Shown piece after piece: positions 26,554 through 33,917 of a stretch of DNA of 64,000 nt. The translations under genes were made by a program, and so were the position numbers. The notes below the pieces were generated by a model. The model ran no database searches. It worked only from the letters and a program-made list of their open reading frames with translations, and was not told the DNA's origin. Location of the stretch: the NCBI RefSeq assembly GCF_027922185.1, contig NZ_BSFE01000015.1:1-64000 (forward strand), read 5' to 3'. How positions within the stretch are numbered: the stretch's first letter is position 1; each line of letters begins with the position of its first letter. Source of the stretch: Maricaulis virginensis. GTDB lineage: Bacteria; Pseudomonadota; Alphaproteobacteria; Caulobacterales; Maricaulaceae.

Positions 26554-27792
26554 TCAGCCTTGGCTCAGCCAGTCCACAGCCGCGGCCAGCGCGGGATCGT
26601 CATCGGCATCGCCTGTAAAACCGGGCTCGATGCGCAGGGGCGGCACAAAGGCCTCGCGCGGCGTTCCGTCCACATGCGACAGGCGTTCGAAGGGCAGTTT
26701 GAAAATCCAGCCGGTCTCCTCGAGCCGGTAATCGCCGATCGCCCCCAGCAGGCCCGCCATGGGCGAACCCATCACGTCCACGCCCAGCGCGTCGAACCCG
26801 ACCGCCATCCCCTCGCCCATGCTTCCGGTCCAGCGTCCGACGAGAACGACTGCCCGCCGCTCCCCGGCGAAAACAGGCTGGCGCGGCGAAACTTCCTCGA
26901 TCCAGGAGCGGGGCACTCCGGTTTCCCGGGCCTCGACGGGCAGGACATGCCGCTGGTAAGGCGCGACGGCGCCGGTGAAATGTCCCAGGACTGCACGCCC
27001 CACACTGGTATTTCCGCCTGACGGCGTCTCGCGCAGATCGATGATGAAGCGCGTACCCGCCGGCGCGTCCGACACGGCAGCGTCGAATGCCGCAATCGCT
27101 GCGGCATCGCCCAGGCTGTCATTGAAGACGATATGACGCAGCTGTGGCGCGATATCCCGGACCGCCAGGGGACCGTCCGGCCGCTCGATCCCACGGGTGT
27201 AGAGACCGTCGACCTCGACCGTGATGGCCTGATCGTCACGTTGAACTGTCAGATGGCGCAGCCCCTGCCGCGGTCCGGCAGCCAGCACCCGCGCCGCATA
27301 GCCCGGACAGGCATCGCCACGAGGCGGTTCCGTTCCCCAGAAGGCCGTCACGGCATCGCCGGTTGAAACGCCGCCGATTGCGACGAGATCGTCGCCGGGC
27401 AACAGGCCGGCGGCCGCAGCCGGACTGCCGCGCCGGACCTGGGTGATGCGGAAATTGCCGTCCGTCTCCTCCACCCACAGATCGGCGAAGCTGGGCACCA
27501 GCGCGGCGGAATCCGGCGAGGACGGGCCGGTGATCGCGTGATGATCGCACAGCCGGTGCAGCGCCGTTTCGGCAAAGCCGAGCAGCTCGCCCCGGGTCTC
27601 GATCTGCCCGATTGCATCGCGAAGGCCGGCGTGATGATCCGCCCATCCCTCCGGCACGCGTTCCGGATAGGCGTAGTTGTGCGCGACCAGGTCCAGCATG
27701 GCCGCCGCATCAGCCTGCAGACCGTCAGCGGTCTGCGCCAGGGCGCTGCAAGGCACGGCGAGTGAGAGAAACAGGGCGGACAGGACACGCAT
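26554..27792 (-). CDS. Exported S41-family (C-terminal processing) peptidase with PDZ domain
   Basis: This 412-residue protein has a signal peptide (MRVLSALFLSLAVPCSALAQ). The PDZ-like segment (about 100-150) includes VRRGSPAAAAGLLPGDDLVAIGG. The S41 protease domain has RFIIDLRETPSGGN and the nucleophile motif GRWTGSMGEGMAVGFDALG, with the Ser before MGEG. This places it with tail-specific/tricorn-like serine proteases of the periplasm. Its substrate is unknown. The ATG at 27792 is chosen because an upstream TTG would lengthen and disrupt the signal peptide. It probably shares a transcript with the DUF2306 gene upstream and recQ downstream. Confidence 0.85.
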   Translation of the reverse strand: MRVLSALFLSLAVPCSALAQTADGLQADAAAMLDLVAHNYAYPERVPEGWADHHAGLRDAIGQIETRGELLGFAETALHRLCDHHAITGPSSPDSAALVPSFADLWVEETDGNFRITQVRRGSPAAAAGLLPGDDLVAIGGVSTGDAVTAFWGTEPPRGDACPGYAARVLAAGPRQGLRHLTVQRDDQAITVEVDGLYTRGIERPDGPLAVRDIAPQLRHIVFNDSLGDAAAIAAFDAAVSDAPAGTRFIIDLRETPSGGNTSVGRAVLGHFTGAVAPYQRHVLPVEARETGVPRSWIEEVSPRQPVFAGERRAVVLVGRWTGSMGEGMAVGFDALGVDVMGSPMAGLLGAIGDYRLEETGWIFKLPFERLSHVDGTPREAFVPPLRIEPGFTGDADDDPALAAAVDWLSQG

Positions 27793-27892
27793 GACGGACA
27801 CCACAGACAACGGCCGGAATCGGCCCGATATCGCGAGTTTACATCCTGCACGCCGGTTCGCTGCGGTATCCGCAGCGCTCGCGTCCCTCCCC

Positions 27893-28717
27893 TCAGACGT
27901 GCGGGCTCCAGATCACCATCCAGGCACCGAACACGCCCAGCGCGGTCAGGCCCGCCGCGGCCAGCATCACGCCGGCCATACCCAGTTTTGCGGCAACGGC
28001 GCGGCTGTCGCAGGCGCGCAGATAGAGTTCCAGGACCGCCCAGGGCAAAAGAAAGCAGGCATAGGCCAGTGCGTAGTCCGTCGGACCGTTCATGCGTTCG
28101 CCGATACCGGCCCCGCCGGTGGTGATACCCCAGGCCATGTAACCGACCCGCAGATACCAGACGCCGCTGACGAAGATGAACAGCCGCATCGCCCAGCGCC
28201 GGTGCCGGTCGATCTGGCGGCGGCGGATGAAGTGCAGCGCAAAGGCGGCCGCGACCAGGATCAGGATGCCGTCGATCGTCGTGGCCAGGCCCGTCACGTC
28301 GTTGAGGCGGGTGCCCCGCCCCCAGATCAGGACGATACCGCCCACCGCCATGAAGACGCTGACGGCGAGGAAAGTCCGCCCCATCCAGCGATGGAGGGCA
28401 GGCACACGCTGGCGCAGTTGCGGGATGAGCTGCAGCGTGCCGCCCAGCGTGATCACCGCTGCCAGCAGGACATGGCTGATAAAGCCCAGATTGCCCGGCA
28501 GATCGCCCTCGATGAAGCCGTGAATGAGGCCGATCTCGTCCCAGCGCTCCCACGCCCCCGACAGGGTCGGAGGCATGTAGGCGGCCAGAATGTAGTAGAC
28601 GAACAGCCACTGACCGGCGATGACGGCCAGGAACCAGAGCGCGCCGGAGCCCTTCAACAGGCGCTGGGCGAACGGAATGGATGGCAGGCGCACAACGGGC
28701 GCAACGGTTTCGGACAT
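27893..28717 (-). CDS. DUF2306 membrane protein
   Basis: This 274-residue integral membrane protein has seven or eight hydrophobic segments. The diagnostic DUF2306 block is LQLIPQLRQRVPALHRWMGRTF near residues 97-118, with a second conserved block RRRQIDRHRRWAMRLFIF. The family function is not known; histidine-rich helices suggest heme or metal binding. It is divergent from a membrane-anchored AraC-type regulator 182 nt away. Such divergent pairs often mean the regulator controls the membrane gene, but that is inference. Confidence 0.82.
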   Translation of the reverse strand: MSETVAPVVRLPSIPFAQRLLKGSGALWFLAVIAGQWLFVYYILAAYMPPTLSGAWERWDEIGLIHGFIEGDLPGNLGFISHVLLAAVITLGGTLQLIPQLRQRVPALHRWMGRTFLAVSVFMAVGGIVLIWGRGTRLNDVTGLATTIDGILILVAAAFALHFIRRRQIDRHRRWAMRLFIFVSGVWYLRVGYMAWGITTGGAGIGERMNGPTDYALAYACFLLPWAVLELYLRACDSRAVAAKLGMAGVMLAAAGLTALGVFGAWMVIWSPHV

Positions 28718-28795
28718 GACAAATCCCCTGTGAACTCGGGCGCTGCTGGCGCCCCGTCATGCGGGATTGAGGGCGGCGCGATGCCGCTTGTCTTG

Positions 28796-28818
28796 CCGAT
28801 TTGGAAATCGGCTACACT
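28796..28818 (+). promoter_or_regulatory. Palindrome and -10 element upstream of the AraC-type gene
   Basis: CCGATTT-GG-AAATCGG (28796-28811) is a perfect 7+2+7 inverted repeat. It ends next to TACACT (28813-28818), a likely -10 element for the rightward gene. The only TTG-containing -35 candidates have poor spacing (14 or 19 nt), so an activator-assisted promoter is possible. A site so placed could serve the regulator itself or control both divergent genes. Confidence 0.4.
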
Positions 28819-28899
28819 GTCGCTTTGCTTGTGCAGGTTTGACCGGCGCCCCTGGCACGCCGCATGCTTGCAGCGACGCGGACGGGCGGGAGTCGGGAC

Positions 28900-29979
28900 A
28901 TGCTGGAAGTCGCGGGCATCATAAATCTGGCTGTTGCCGGTCTCGCCCTGACCTGGATCATCGCCATCGCCGCCATGCCGAAGCGCTCGACCCTGCACCT
29001 GACCTGGGCGGTCTTCTGCACCGGGCTGACGGCGGTGATGGTCCGCGAGGTGTTCGGCGACGCGCTCGGTCCGGCCGCACCGCTGTTCATTATTGCCGGG
29101 TGCGGTACGTGCAGCGTGTTCTGGCTGGTTGCCCGGGCCCTGTTCAGAACCCGTACGATCATCGGTCCCGTCGAGCTGCTGCTCGTGGCAGGCATTTTCG
29201 CACCGACCGTGATCGACCAGGCCGTTCTCAGTCCCGTCATGCCGGATATCGTCAAAAGCATCTATTTCCCGGCCATGGCCGACGGGCTGGACGGGTTCCA
29301 GACCCTGTTGAGCTCGACCGTGCTGATGCTCGCCTTCTGGGAGGGGCTGCGCGGCTGGTCCGGCGGACTGGCCAGAAACGAGCGCCGCATGCGCCTGCTC
29401 TACCTGTCGACCTTCGGTCTGTGCGTGTCGACCTGTGTGATGCTGCTGGACCATGGCAGCGCACCCCTGTCTGCCGAACTGATGGCCGGCATCCAGGCCG
29501 CCTGCGCACTGGCGATCCTGATCGTGATGAGCGTCGCCATCCGCTATCGCGCCACGCATCCGCTCACGGCGGAAGCACCGGCCCGCGCGGCCGGTCCGGC
29601 CAGCGCCGACGATCGCGCCCTGGGCCGCCGGATCCGGGATGCGCTGACGTCCGAGCGCCTCTATCTCGACCCGGAGCTGAAAGTTGCCGGCCTCGCCCGC
29701 AGGCTGCGCGAACCGGACTACCGGATCAGCCGGGCCATCACGGCGGGGCTGGGCGAGCCGAACTTCAACCGCCTGGTCAATCGCTACCGGATCGAGCACG
29801 CCATGACACAATTGCACGCACCTGACAGCGCGGACCTGTCGATCCTGGAAATCGCCCTCGACAGCGGTTTCGCCTCGATCGGCCCCTTCAACCGGGCCTT
29901 CAAGGAGATGACCGGTCAGACGCCCCGCGCCTTCAGGGCCGCCGGCCGCAGCGCTCTCACCCGGCTGGCAGCAGAATAG
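28900..29979 (+). CDS. AraC-family regulator with N-terminal membrane domain
   Basis: This 359-residue protein has six or seven transmembrane helices in its first 215 residues and an AraC-type DNA-binding domain in the last 110. The two helix-turn-helix units include LKVAGLARRLREPDYRISRAI and the C-terminal signature SILEIALDSGFASIGPFNRAFK, then GQTPRAFR. A membrane-embedded sensor fused to an AraC domain suggests a lipid, membrane or small-molecule signal; the ligand is not known. The start at 28900 is 7 nt after GGGAG; the ATG at 28864 lacks a ribosome binding site. It is divergent from the DUF2306 gene. Confidence 0.88.
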   Translation: MLEVAGIINLAVAGLALTWIIAIAAMPKRSTLHLTWAVFCTGLTAVMVREVFGDALGPAAPLFIIAGCGTCSVFWLVARALFRTRTIIGPVELLLVAGIFAPTVIDQAVLSPVMPDIVKSIYFPAMADGLDGFQTLLSSTVLMLAFWEGLRGWSGGLARNERRMRLLYLSTFGLCVSTCVMLLDHGSAPLSAELMAGIQAACALAILIVMSVAIRYRATHPLTAEAPARAAGPASADDRALGRRIRDALTSERLYLDPELKVAGLARRLREPDYRISRAITAGLGEPNFNRLVNRYRIEHAMTQLHAPDSADLSILEIALDSGFASIGPFNRAFKEMTGQTPRAFRAAGRSALTRLAAE

Positions 29980-29988
29980 ACCCCGAAC

Positions 29989-30018
29989 GAAAAACGGCGC
30001 CCCGCGGGGCGCCGTTTC
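29989..30018. terminator. Bidirectional terminator between the AraC gene and clpA
   Basis: AAACGGCGCCCC (29992-30003) and GGGGCGCCGTTT (30006-30017) form a perfect 12-bp inverted repeat. A-rich flank on the left gives a T-tract for the minus-strand clpSA transcript. TTTCC on the right serves the AraC transcript more weakly. Confidence 0.88.
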
Positions 30019-30039
30019 CGTGTCAGCGATGGAGAGGGG

Positions 30040-32346
30040 TCAGACCTCTTCCTTCTTGCTCTTCTTGGCGTTGCGCGGCAGCAGCCGGTCGCCCGGCGTG
30101 ATATGGAAGTCGAGCCGGTCCTTGTCGGCCGGATCGATATCAACCTTCACCAGACCGCCTTTTTTCAGCTCGCCGAACAGGATCTGGTCGGCCAGCGGCT
30201 TCTTGATGTGCTCCTGGATGACCCGGGCCAGCGGACGGGCACCGAAGCGGCTGTCATAGCCGCGCTCGGACAGCCAGGCCGTCGCTTCCGGCGTCAGTTC
30301 GAAGGTCACGCCGCGATCGATCAGCTGGGCTTCCAGCTGCAGGACGAACTTCTCGACGACGCGGCCGATCGTGTCGCTGGACAGCGGTTCGAACGGAATG
30401 ACGGCATCGAGACGGTTGCGGAATTCCGGGGTGAACAGGCGTTCCACCGCGGCATCGGCCTCGTCCGTCTTCTTGGCGGCATTGAAACCGATCGACTCTT
30501 TTTGCGCATCGGCGGCGCCCGCATTCGTGGTCATCACCAGGATGACATTGCGGAAGTCCACCTTCTTGCCGTTCGAGTCGGTCAGCGTGCCGTTATCCAT
30601 CACCTGCAGGAGGATGTTGAACAGGTCCGGGTGCGCCTTCTCGATCTCGTCGAGCAGCAGCACGGAATGCGGATGCTGGTCGACGGCATCGGTCAGGAGA
30701 CCGCCCTGGTCGAAACCGACATAGCCCGGAGGCGCGCCGATCAGCCGCGAAACAGCGTGACGCTCCATGTATTCGGACATGTCGAACCGGTGCAGCTCGA
30801 CACCCATGATGTCGGCCAGCTGCTTGGTCACCTCGGTCTTGCCGACGCCCGTGGGGCCGGAGAAGAGGTAGCAGCCGATCGGCTTGTTGGGCTCGCGCAG
30901 GCCGGCGCGGGACAGCTTGATCGCCGTTGCCAGCTTCTCGATCGCCGCGTCCTGGCCGAACACGACATGGCTCAGATCGGTCTCCAGATTCTTCAGCGAC
31001 TGCTCGTCATCCTTGGACACCGTCTTCGGCGGGATGCGGGCCATGGTCGCGACCACGGCTTCGACTTCCTTCACACCGATCGTCTTCTTGCGCTTGGACA
31101 CGGGCTGCAGGCGCATCTGGGCACCGGCCTCGTCGATCACGTCGATCGCCTTGTCCGGCAGTTTGCGGTCGCCCATGTAGCGCGAGGACAGTTCCACGGC
31201 CGATTTCAGCGCCTCATTGGTGAAGCGCACATCGTGGAAGTCCTCGAAATAGGACTTCAGGCCCTGCAGGATCTTGATGGCGTCGGGCACGGACGGTTCG
31301 GACACGTCGATCTTCTGGAAGCGCCGCGCCAGGGCCCGGTCCTTCTCGAAGTGCTGACGGTATTCCTTGTAGGTCGTCGAGCCCATGCAGCGCAGACCGC
31401 CCGACTGAAGCGCCGGCTTCAGCAGGTTGGAGGCGTCCATGGCGCCGCCGGAGGTCGCGCCCGCACCGATCACGGTGTGGATCTCGTCGATGAACAGGAC
31501 GGCATTGTCCTTGTCCTCGAGTTCCTTGACGACCTGCTTCACGCGCTCCTCGAAATCGCCGCGATAGCGGGTACCCGCCAAGAGCGAGCCCATGTCGAGC
31601 GAGTAGATCGTTGCACCGGCCAGCACGTCGGGAACGGCGTTCTCGACGATCTTGCGGGCAATGCCTTCGGCGATGGCCGTCTTGCCGACGCCGGGATCGC
31701 CGACGAGCAGCGGATTGTTCTTGCGGCGGCGGACCAGGACCTGGATGCAGCGCTCCACCTCGGCATCGCGGCCGATCAGCGGATCCACCCCGCCCTTGCG
31801 CGCCTTGTCATTGAGATTGACGCAATAGGCGGTCAGCGCGTCGCCGTCCTTCTGGGGTTCCTCGGCCTCTTCGGTGCCACGCACGGCGCGCTCTTCGGAC
31901 GTGCCCGGCTTGCGGCCGATGCCGTGGGAGATGAAGTTCACCGCGTCGTAGCGCGTCATGTCGCGCTCGGCGAGGAAATAGGCCGCGTGGCTCTCGCGTT
32001 CGGCAAACAGGGCCACCAGCACGTTTGCGCCTGTCACTTCCTCGCGTCCGGCATTCTGGACGTGGATGACGGCGCGCTGGATCACGCGCTGGAAGCCAGC
32101 CGTCGGCTTGGCGTCCTCGTCATCATCGACGACCAGTTCGGACAATTCGCTGTCGACATATTCGGTCAGGGTGGCGCGAAGCTCATCCAGATCGACATCG
32201 CACGCCTTCATCACGGCGCTGGCGTCCTGATCGTCCACGAGCGCGAGGAGAAGGTGCTCCAGGGTGGCAAATTCGTGCCCACGCTCATTGGCGTAGCCCA
32301 GAGCGCGGTGCAGGCTGTCTTCGAGATCTGAAGAGAATGAGGGCAC
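30040..32346 (-). CDS. clpA: ATP-dependent Clp protease ATP-binding subunit ClpA
   Basis: This AAA+ unfoldase of 768 residues feeds substrates to ClpP. It has an N-domain (about 1-145) that docks ClpS. The first AAA module has Walker A GDPGVGKTA and Walker B VLFIDEIHTVIGAG. The second has GPTGVGKTE and LLLDEIEKAHPD, and ends in the Clp D2-small domain (DSRFGARPLARVIQEHIK). Two GTG codons are possible at 32349 and 32346. AAGGAA is 7 nt from the second, and starting there gives the usual MPSFS N-terminus. The gene starts 4 nt after clpS, so the pair is coupled. Confidence 0.96.
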   Translation of the reverse strand: MPSFSSDLEDSLHRALGYANERGHEFATLEHLLLALVDDQDASAVMKACDVDLDELRATLTEYVDSELSELVVDDDEDAKPTAGFQRVIQRAVIHVQNAGREEVTGANVLVALFAERESHAAYFLAERDMTRYDAVNFISHGIGRKPGTSEERAVRGTEEAEEPQKDGDALTAYCVNLNDKARKGGVDPLIGRDAEVERCIQVLVRRRKNNPLLVGDPGVGKTAIAEGIARKIVENAVPDVLAGATIYSLDMGSLLAGTRYRGDFEERVKQVVKELEDKDNAVLFIDEIHTVIGAGATSGGAMDASNLLKPALQSGGLRCMGSTTYKEYRQHFEKDRALARRFQKIDVSEPSVPDAIKILQGLKSYFEDFHDVRFTNEALKSAVELSSRYMGDRKLPDKAIDVIDEAGAQMRLQPVSKRKKTIGVKEVEAVVATMARIPPKTVSKDDEQSLKNLETDLSHVVFGQDAAIEKLATAIKLSRAGLREPNKPIGCYLFSGPTGVGKTEVTKQLADIMGVELHRFDMSEYMERHAVSRLIGAPPGYVGFDQGGLLTDAVDQHPHSVLLLDEIEKAHPDLFNILLQVMDNGTLTDSNGKKVDFRNVILVMTTNAGAADAQKESIGFNAAKKTDEADAAVERLFTPEFRNRLDAVIPFEPLSSDTIGRVVEKFVLQLEAQLIDRGVTFELTPEATAWLSERGYDSRFGARPLARVIQEHIKKPLADQILFGELKKGGLVKVDIDPADKDRLDFHITPGDRLLPRNAKKSKKEEV

Positions 32347-32350
32347 CACT

Positions 32351-32680
32351 CTATTCCTTTTCCATTGTGCACTGGAGCGGGTGTTGGGCCCGCCGTGCGG
32401 CGTCCATGACCTGGGCTACCTTGGTTTCGGCAACCTCGTACGTGTACACGCCGCACATACCGACCCCGTTCTGATGTACATGCAGCATGATTCTCGCTGC
32501 ATCCTCGGGCGATTTTCGGAATATCCGGACGAGAACCTCGACCACGAATTCCATCGGCGTGTAGTCGTCATTTAGTAAGAGAACACGGTAAAGCGAAGGT
32601 TTCTTGGTCGCCGGACGCGTCTTCGTGGCAAGGCCAGTGCCCTCTTCTTCGCCCGCATCTTCATGATTTCGTTCGGTCAT
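32351..32680 (-). CDS. clpS: ClpS, N-degron adaptor for ClpA
   Basis: This 109-residue adaptor binds proteins with destabilising N-terminal residues and delivers them to ClpAP. A disordered, charged N-terminus (about 1-25) precedes the core. The hallmark segments are YRVLLLNDDYTPMEFVVEVL, containing the N-residue binding NDDYTPM, and then HVHQNGVGMCGVYTYEVAETK. It is directly followed by clpA. The Leu/Phe-tRNA-protein transferase that makes ClpS substrates (aat) is also in this window at 55.9 kb. Confidence 0.97.
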   Translation of the reverse strand: MTERNHEDAGEEEGTGLATKTRPATKKPSLYRVLLLNDDYTPMEFVVEVLVRIFRKSPEDAARIMLHVHQNGVGMCGVYTYEVAETKVAQVMDAARRAQHPLQCTMEKE

Positions 32681-32837
32681 ATTTTAATCGTACTCGGTTA
32701 TTCATCGCGGCCCCGAATGCAGTTCGGGGGGCCGGTGGCACAGGACGCTCGACGCGGCCGGGACCGCGTACCGGGCGAAAAGATAGCACGGCGGCCAATT
32801 TCTTTCTTCCCGTTTCGTCCGCGAGGACATAAGAAGA

Positions 32838-33000
32838 AGGCCCCTCAATTTACAGGGGAACCACCGGTTCGATATCAGGCCCGGTCGGGGAGGACAGGCC
32901 TCCGGCACCCGGAAAACCGGGGTCGAGGCTACAGGGCGAGAACCCGTAGACGCAAGCCATGGCTGGCGTTCCGCCCCAAGAATAACGGCTTTTCAGCCGA
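32838..33000 (-). other. Structured intergenic segment between the phasin terminator and clpS
   Basis: The 409-nt gap 32681-33089 has no credible gene. On the minus strand this part has several clear hairpins: CGGCT-GAAA-AGCCG followed by TTATTCTT (33000-32980); CTAC-GGG pairing with CCC-T-GTAG; CCCGG-TTTT-CCGGG; GGAGG-CCTGT-CCTCC; and CCCCT-GTAAATTG-AGGGG followed by TTCTTCTT near 32840. The density of stems, with U-rich runs after the first and last, could mark a small RNA or a clpS leader. I do not recognise it as 6S, SRP, RNase P or tmRNA. Short reading frames here cross the phasin terminator and look unreal. Confidence 0.35.
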
Positions 33001-33024
33001 TCTATCCACAGGCGGGATGACCCG

Positions 33025-33057
33025 AAAAAAATGGGCCCGGTGAAGATCACCGGGCCC
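33025..33057 (-). terminator. Terminator of the phasin gene
   Basis: On the minus strand GGGCCCGGTGA (33057-33047) pairs with TCACCGGGCCC (33043-33033) around a 3-nt loop. An A then a run of seven T follows (complement of 33025-33031). It lies 33 nt after the phasin stop. Confidence 0.94.
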
Positions 33058-33089
33058 AGTCGGGGAGGAAAACTTGATTCGCCGGAGTG

Positions 33090-33758
33090 TCAGCGCTGTG
33101 CTTGCGCGAGTTCCACGGCGGCCGAGACGCGTGCGTTGAGCGGCTTCAGCGTGTCCTTGAAAACGTCCGAGAACAGGTCGGTCGTCTTGTTCAGCTCGGC
33201 GAGGTAGTTGTCCATCGCCGTCTTGGTGAACTGGGACTGGATCTCGAAGATCTCCTGGACCGACTTCGCCGAGGCGAACGCCTTCGTCGCGGTGACGCTG
33301 TCTTCCATGAAGGATTTGGCGTAGGTCACGGCGTTCGTGTTCGCGGTCTCGAAGCCCTTGCCGGCGACCGTGGCGGACGCGATCATCGCGTCGACGGTTT
33401 CCTTGTGGAAATTGCTCGCTTCGGTGACGGACTTCAGGGTCTTCTCGAAACCTTCCTTGAGCGCTTCATTGCTCGCGGTGGTCATGCTTTCGATGGTCTG
33501 GTTCATGGGATTGCTCGCTTTCGTGCGGGCTGCAGCCTGGGGCGCCGGCTTGGCAGCTTTCTTGACCTTGGCGGGCTTGGATTTCGGCGCCGCCGGCTTG
33601 CCGACCGTCTTCTCCGGCGCTGCGGCTTTCGCCGGAGCCGCCTTGGAAGACGCCTTGACCGGTTTCACCGTCTCCGGCGCTGCCTTGGGCGCAGCCGGGG
33701 CGTCCGCTTGAACAGCGGAAGCTTTGGTGCCGGTCGTCTGGATCTTGTCGTCGGTCAT
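33090..33758 (-). CDS. Phasin family protein with Ala/Lys-rich N-terminal extension
   Basis: This 222-residue protein carries a phasin_2-type helical domain (about residues 84-215; MNQTIESMTTASNEALKEGF, KSVQEIFEIQSQFTKTAMDNY). Phasins coat polyhydroxyalkanoate granules or related surfaces. The first 80 residues form a low-complexity extension of Ala, Lys and Pro (KPAAPKSKPAKVKKAAKPAP) that resembles histone H1-like tails. It may bind DNA or nucleoid, as PhaM-type proteins do in other bacteria, but that is inference. No phaC or phaA/B gene is in the window. A promoter, operator-like palindrome and strong terminator make it a single-gene unit. Confidence 0.85.
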   Translation of the reverse strand: MTDDKIQTTGTKASAVQADAPAAPKAAPETVKPVKASSKAAPAKAAAPEKTVGKPAAPKSKPAKVKKAAKPAPQAAARTKASNPMNQTIESMTTASNEALKEGFEKTLKSVTEASNFHKETVDAMIASATVAGKGFETANTNAVTYAKSFMEDSVTATKAFASAKSVQEIFEIQSQFTKTAMDNYLAELNKTTDLFSDVFKDTLKPLNARVSAAVELAQAQR

Positions 33759-33799
33759 GGTTCAAACTTGTGTTGCAACCGCTCTTCGCAGTCGCAGCA

Positions 33800-33828
33800 A
33801 ACATAGTCGGCGCACCGGTCGTCGTCAA
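33800..33828 (-). promoter_or_regulatory. Phasin promoter
   Basis: On the minus strand TTGACG (33828-33823), a 17-nt spacer and TATGTT (33805-33800) form a near-consensus sigma-70 promoter. It is 42 nt upstream of the phasin ATG. Confidence 0.75.
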
Positions 33829-33833
33829 GCGAT

Positions 33834-33852
33834 TTTTGTGCACCGCACAAAA
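33834..33852. promoter_or_regulatory. Operator-like palindrome upstream of the phasin promoter
   Basis: TTTTGTGC-ACC-GCACAAAA is a perfect 8+3+8 palindrome ending 6 nt before the phasin -35. The core has the form TGC-N3-GCA. PhaR-type regulators of phasin genes bind TGC/GCA-type sites in several bacteria, so PhaR is a reasonable candidate. It also lies in the divergent region of the carboxypeptidase gene. Confidence 0.5.
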
Positions 33853-33917
33853 GTGTCGTAATTCCTGATGAGACGGGCTTAACCAGCTGGAAACGGCCTT
33901 GCGAGACAGTGCGGGCC

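Noticed and set aside
24652..27021. A 789-codon plus-strand frame over recQ and the S41 gene
   Set aside because: Shadow frame; both minus-strand genes carry full catalytic motifs.
32860..32885. GGTTCGAT segment suggesting a tRNA T-arm
   Set aside because: No flanking 5-bp stem, acceptor stem or anticodon arm could be built around it.
32850..33050. A 66-codon minus-strand frame between phasin and clpS
   Set aside because: It begins inside the phasin terminator hairpin and has no ribosome binding site or family resemblance.
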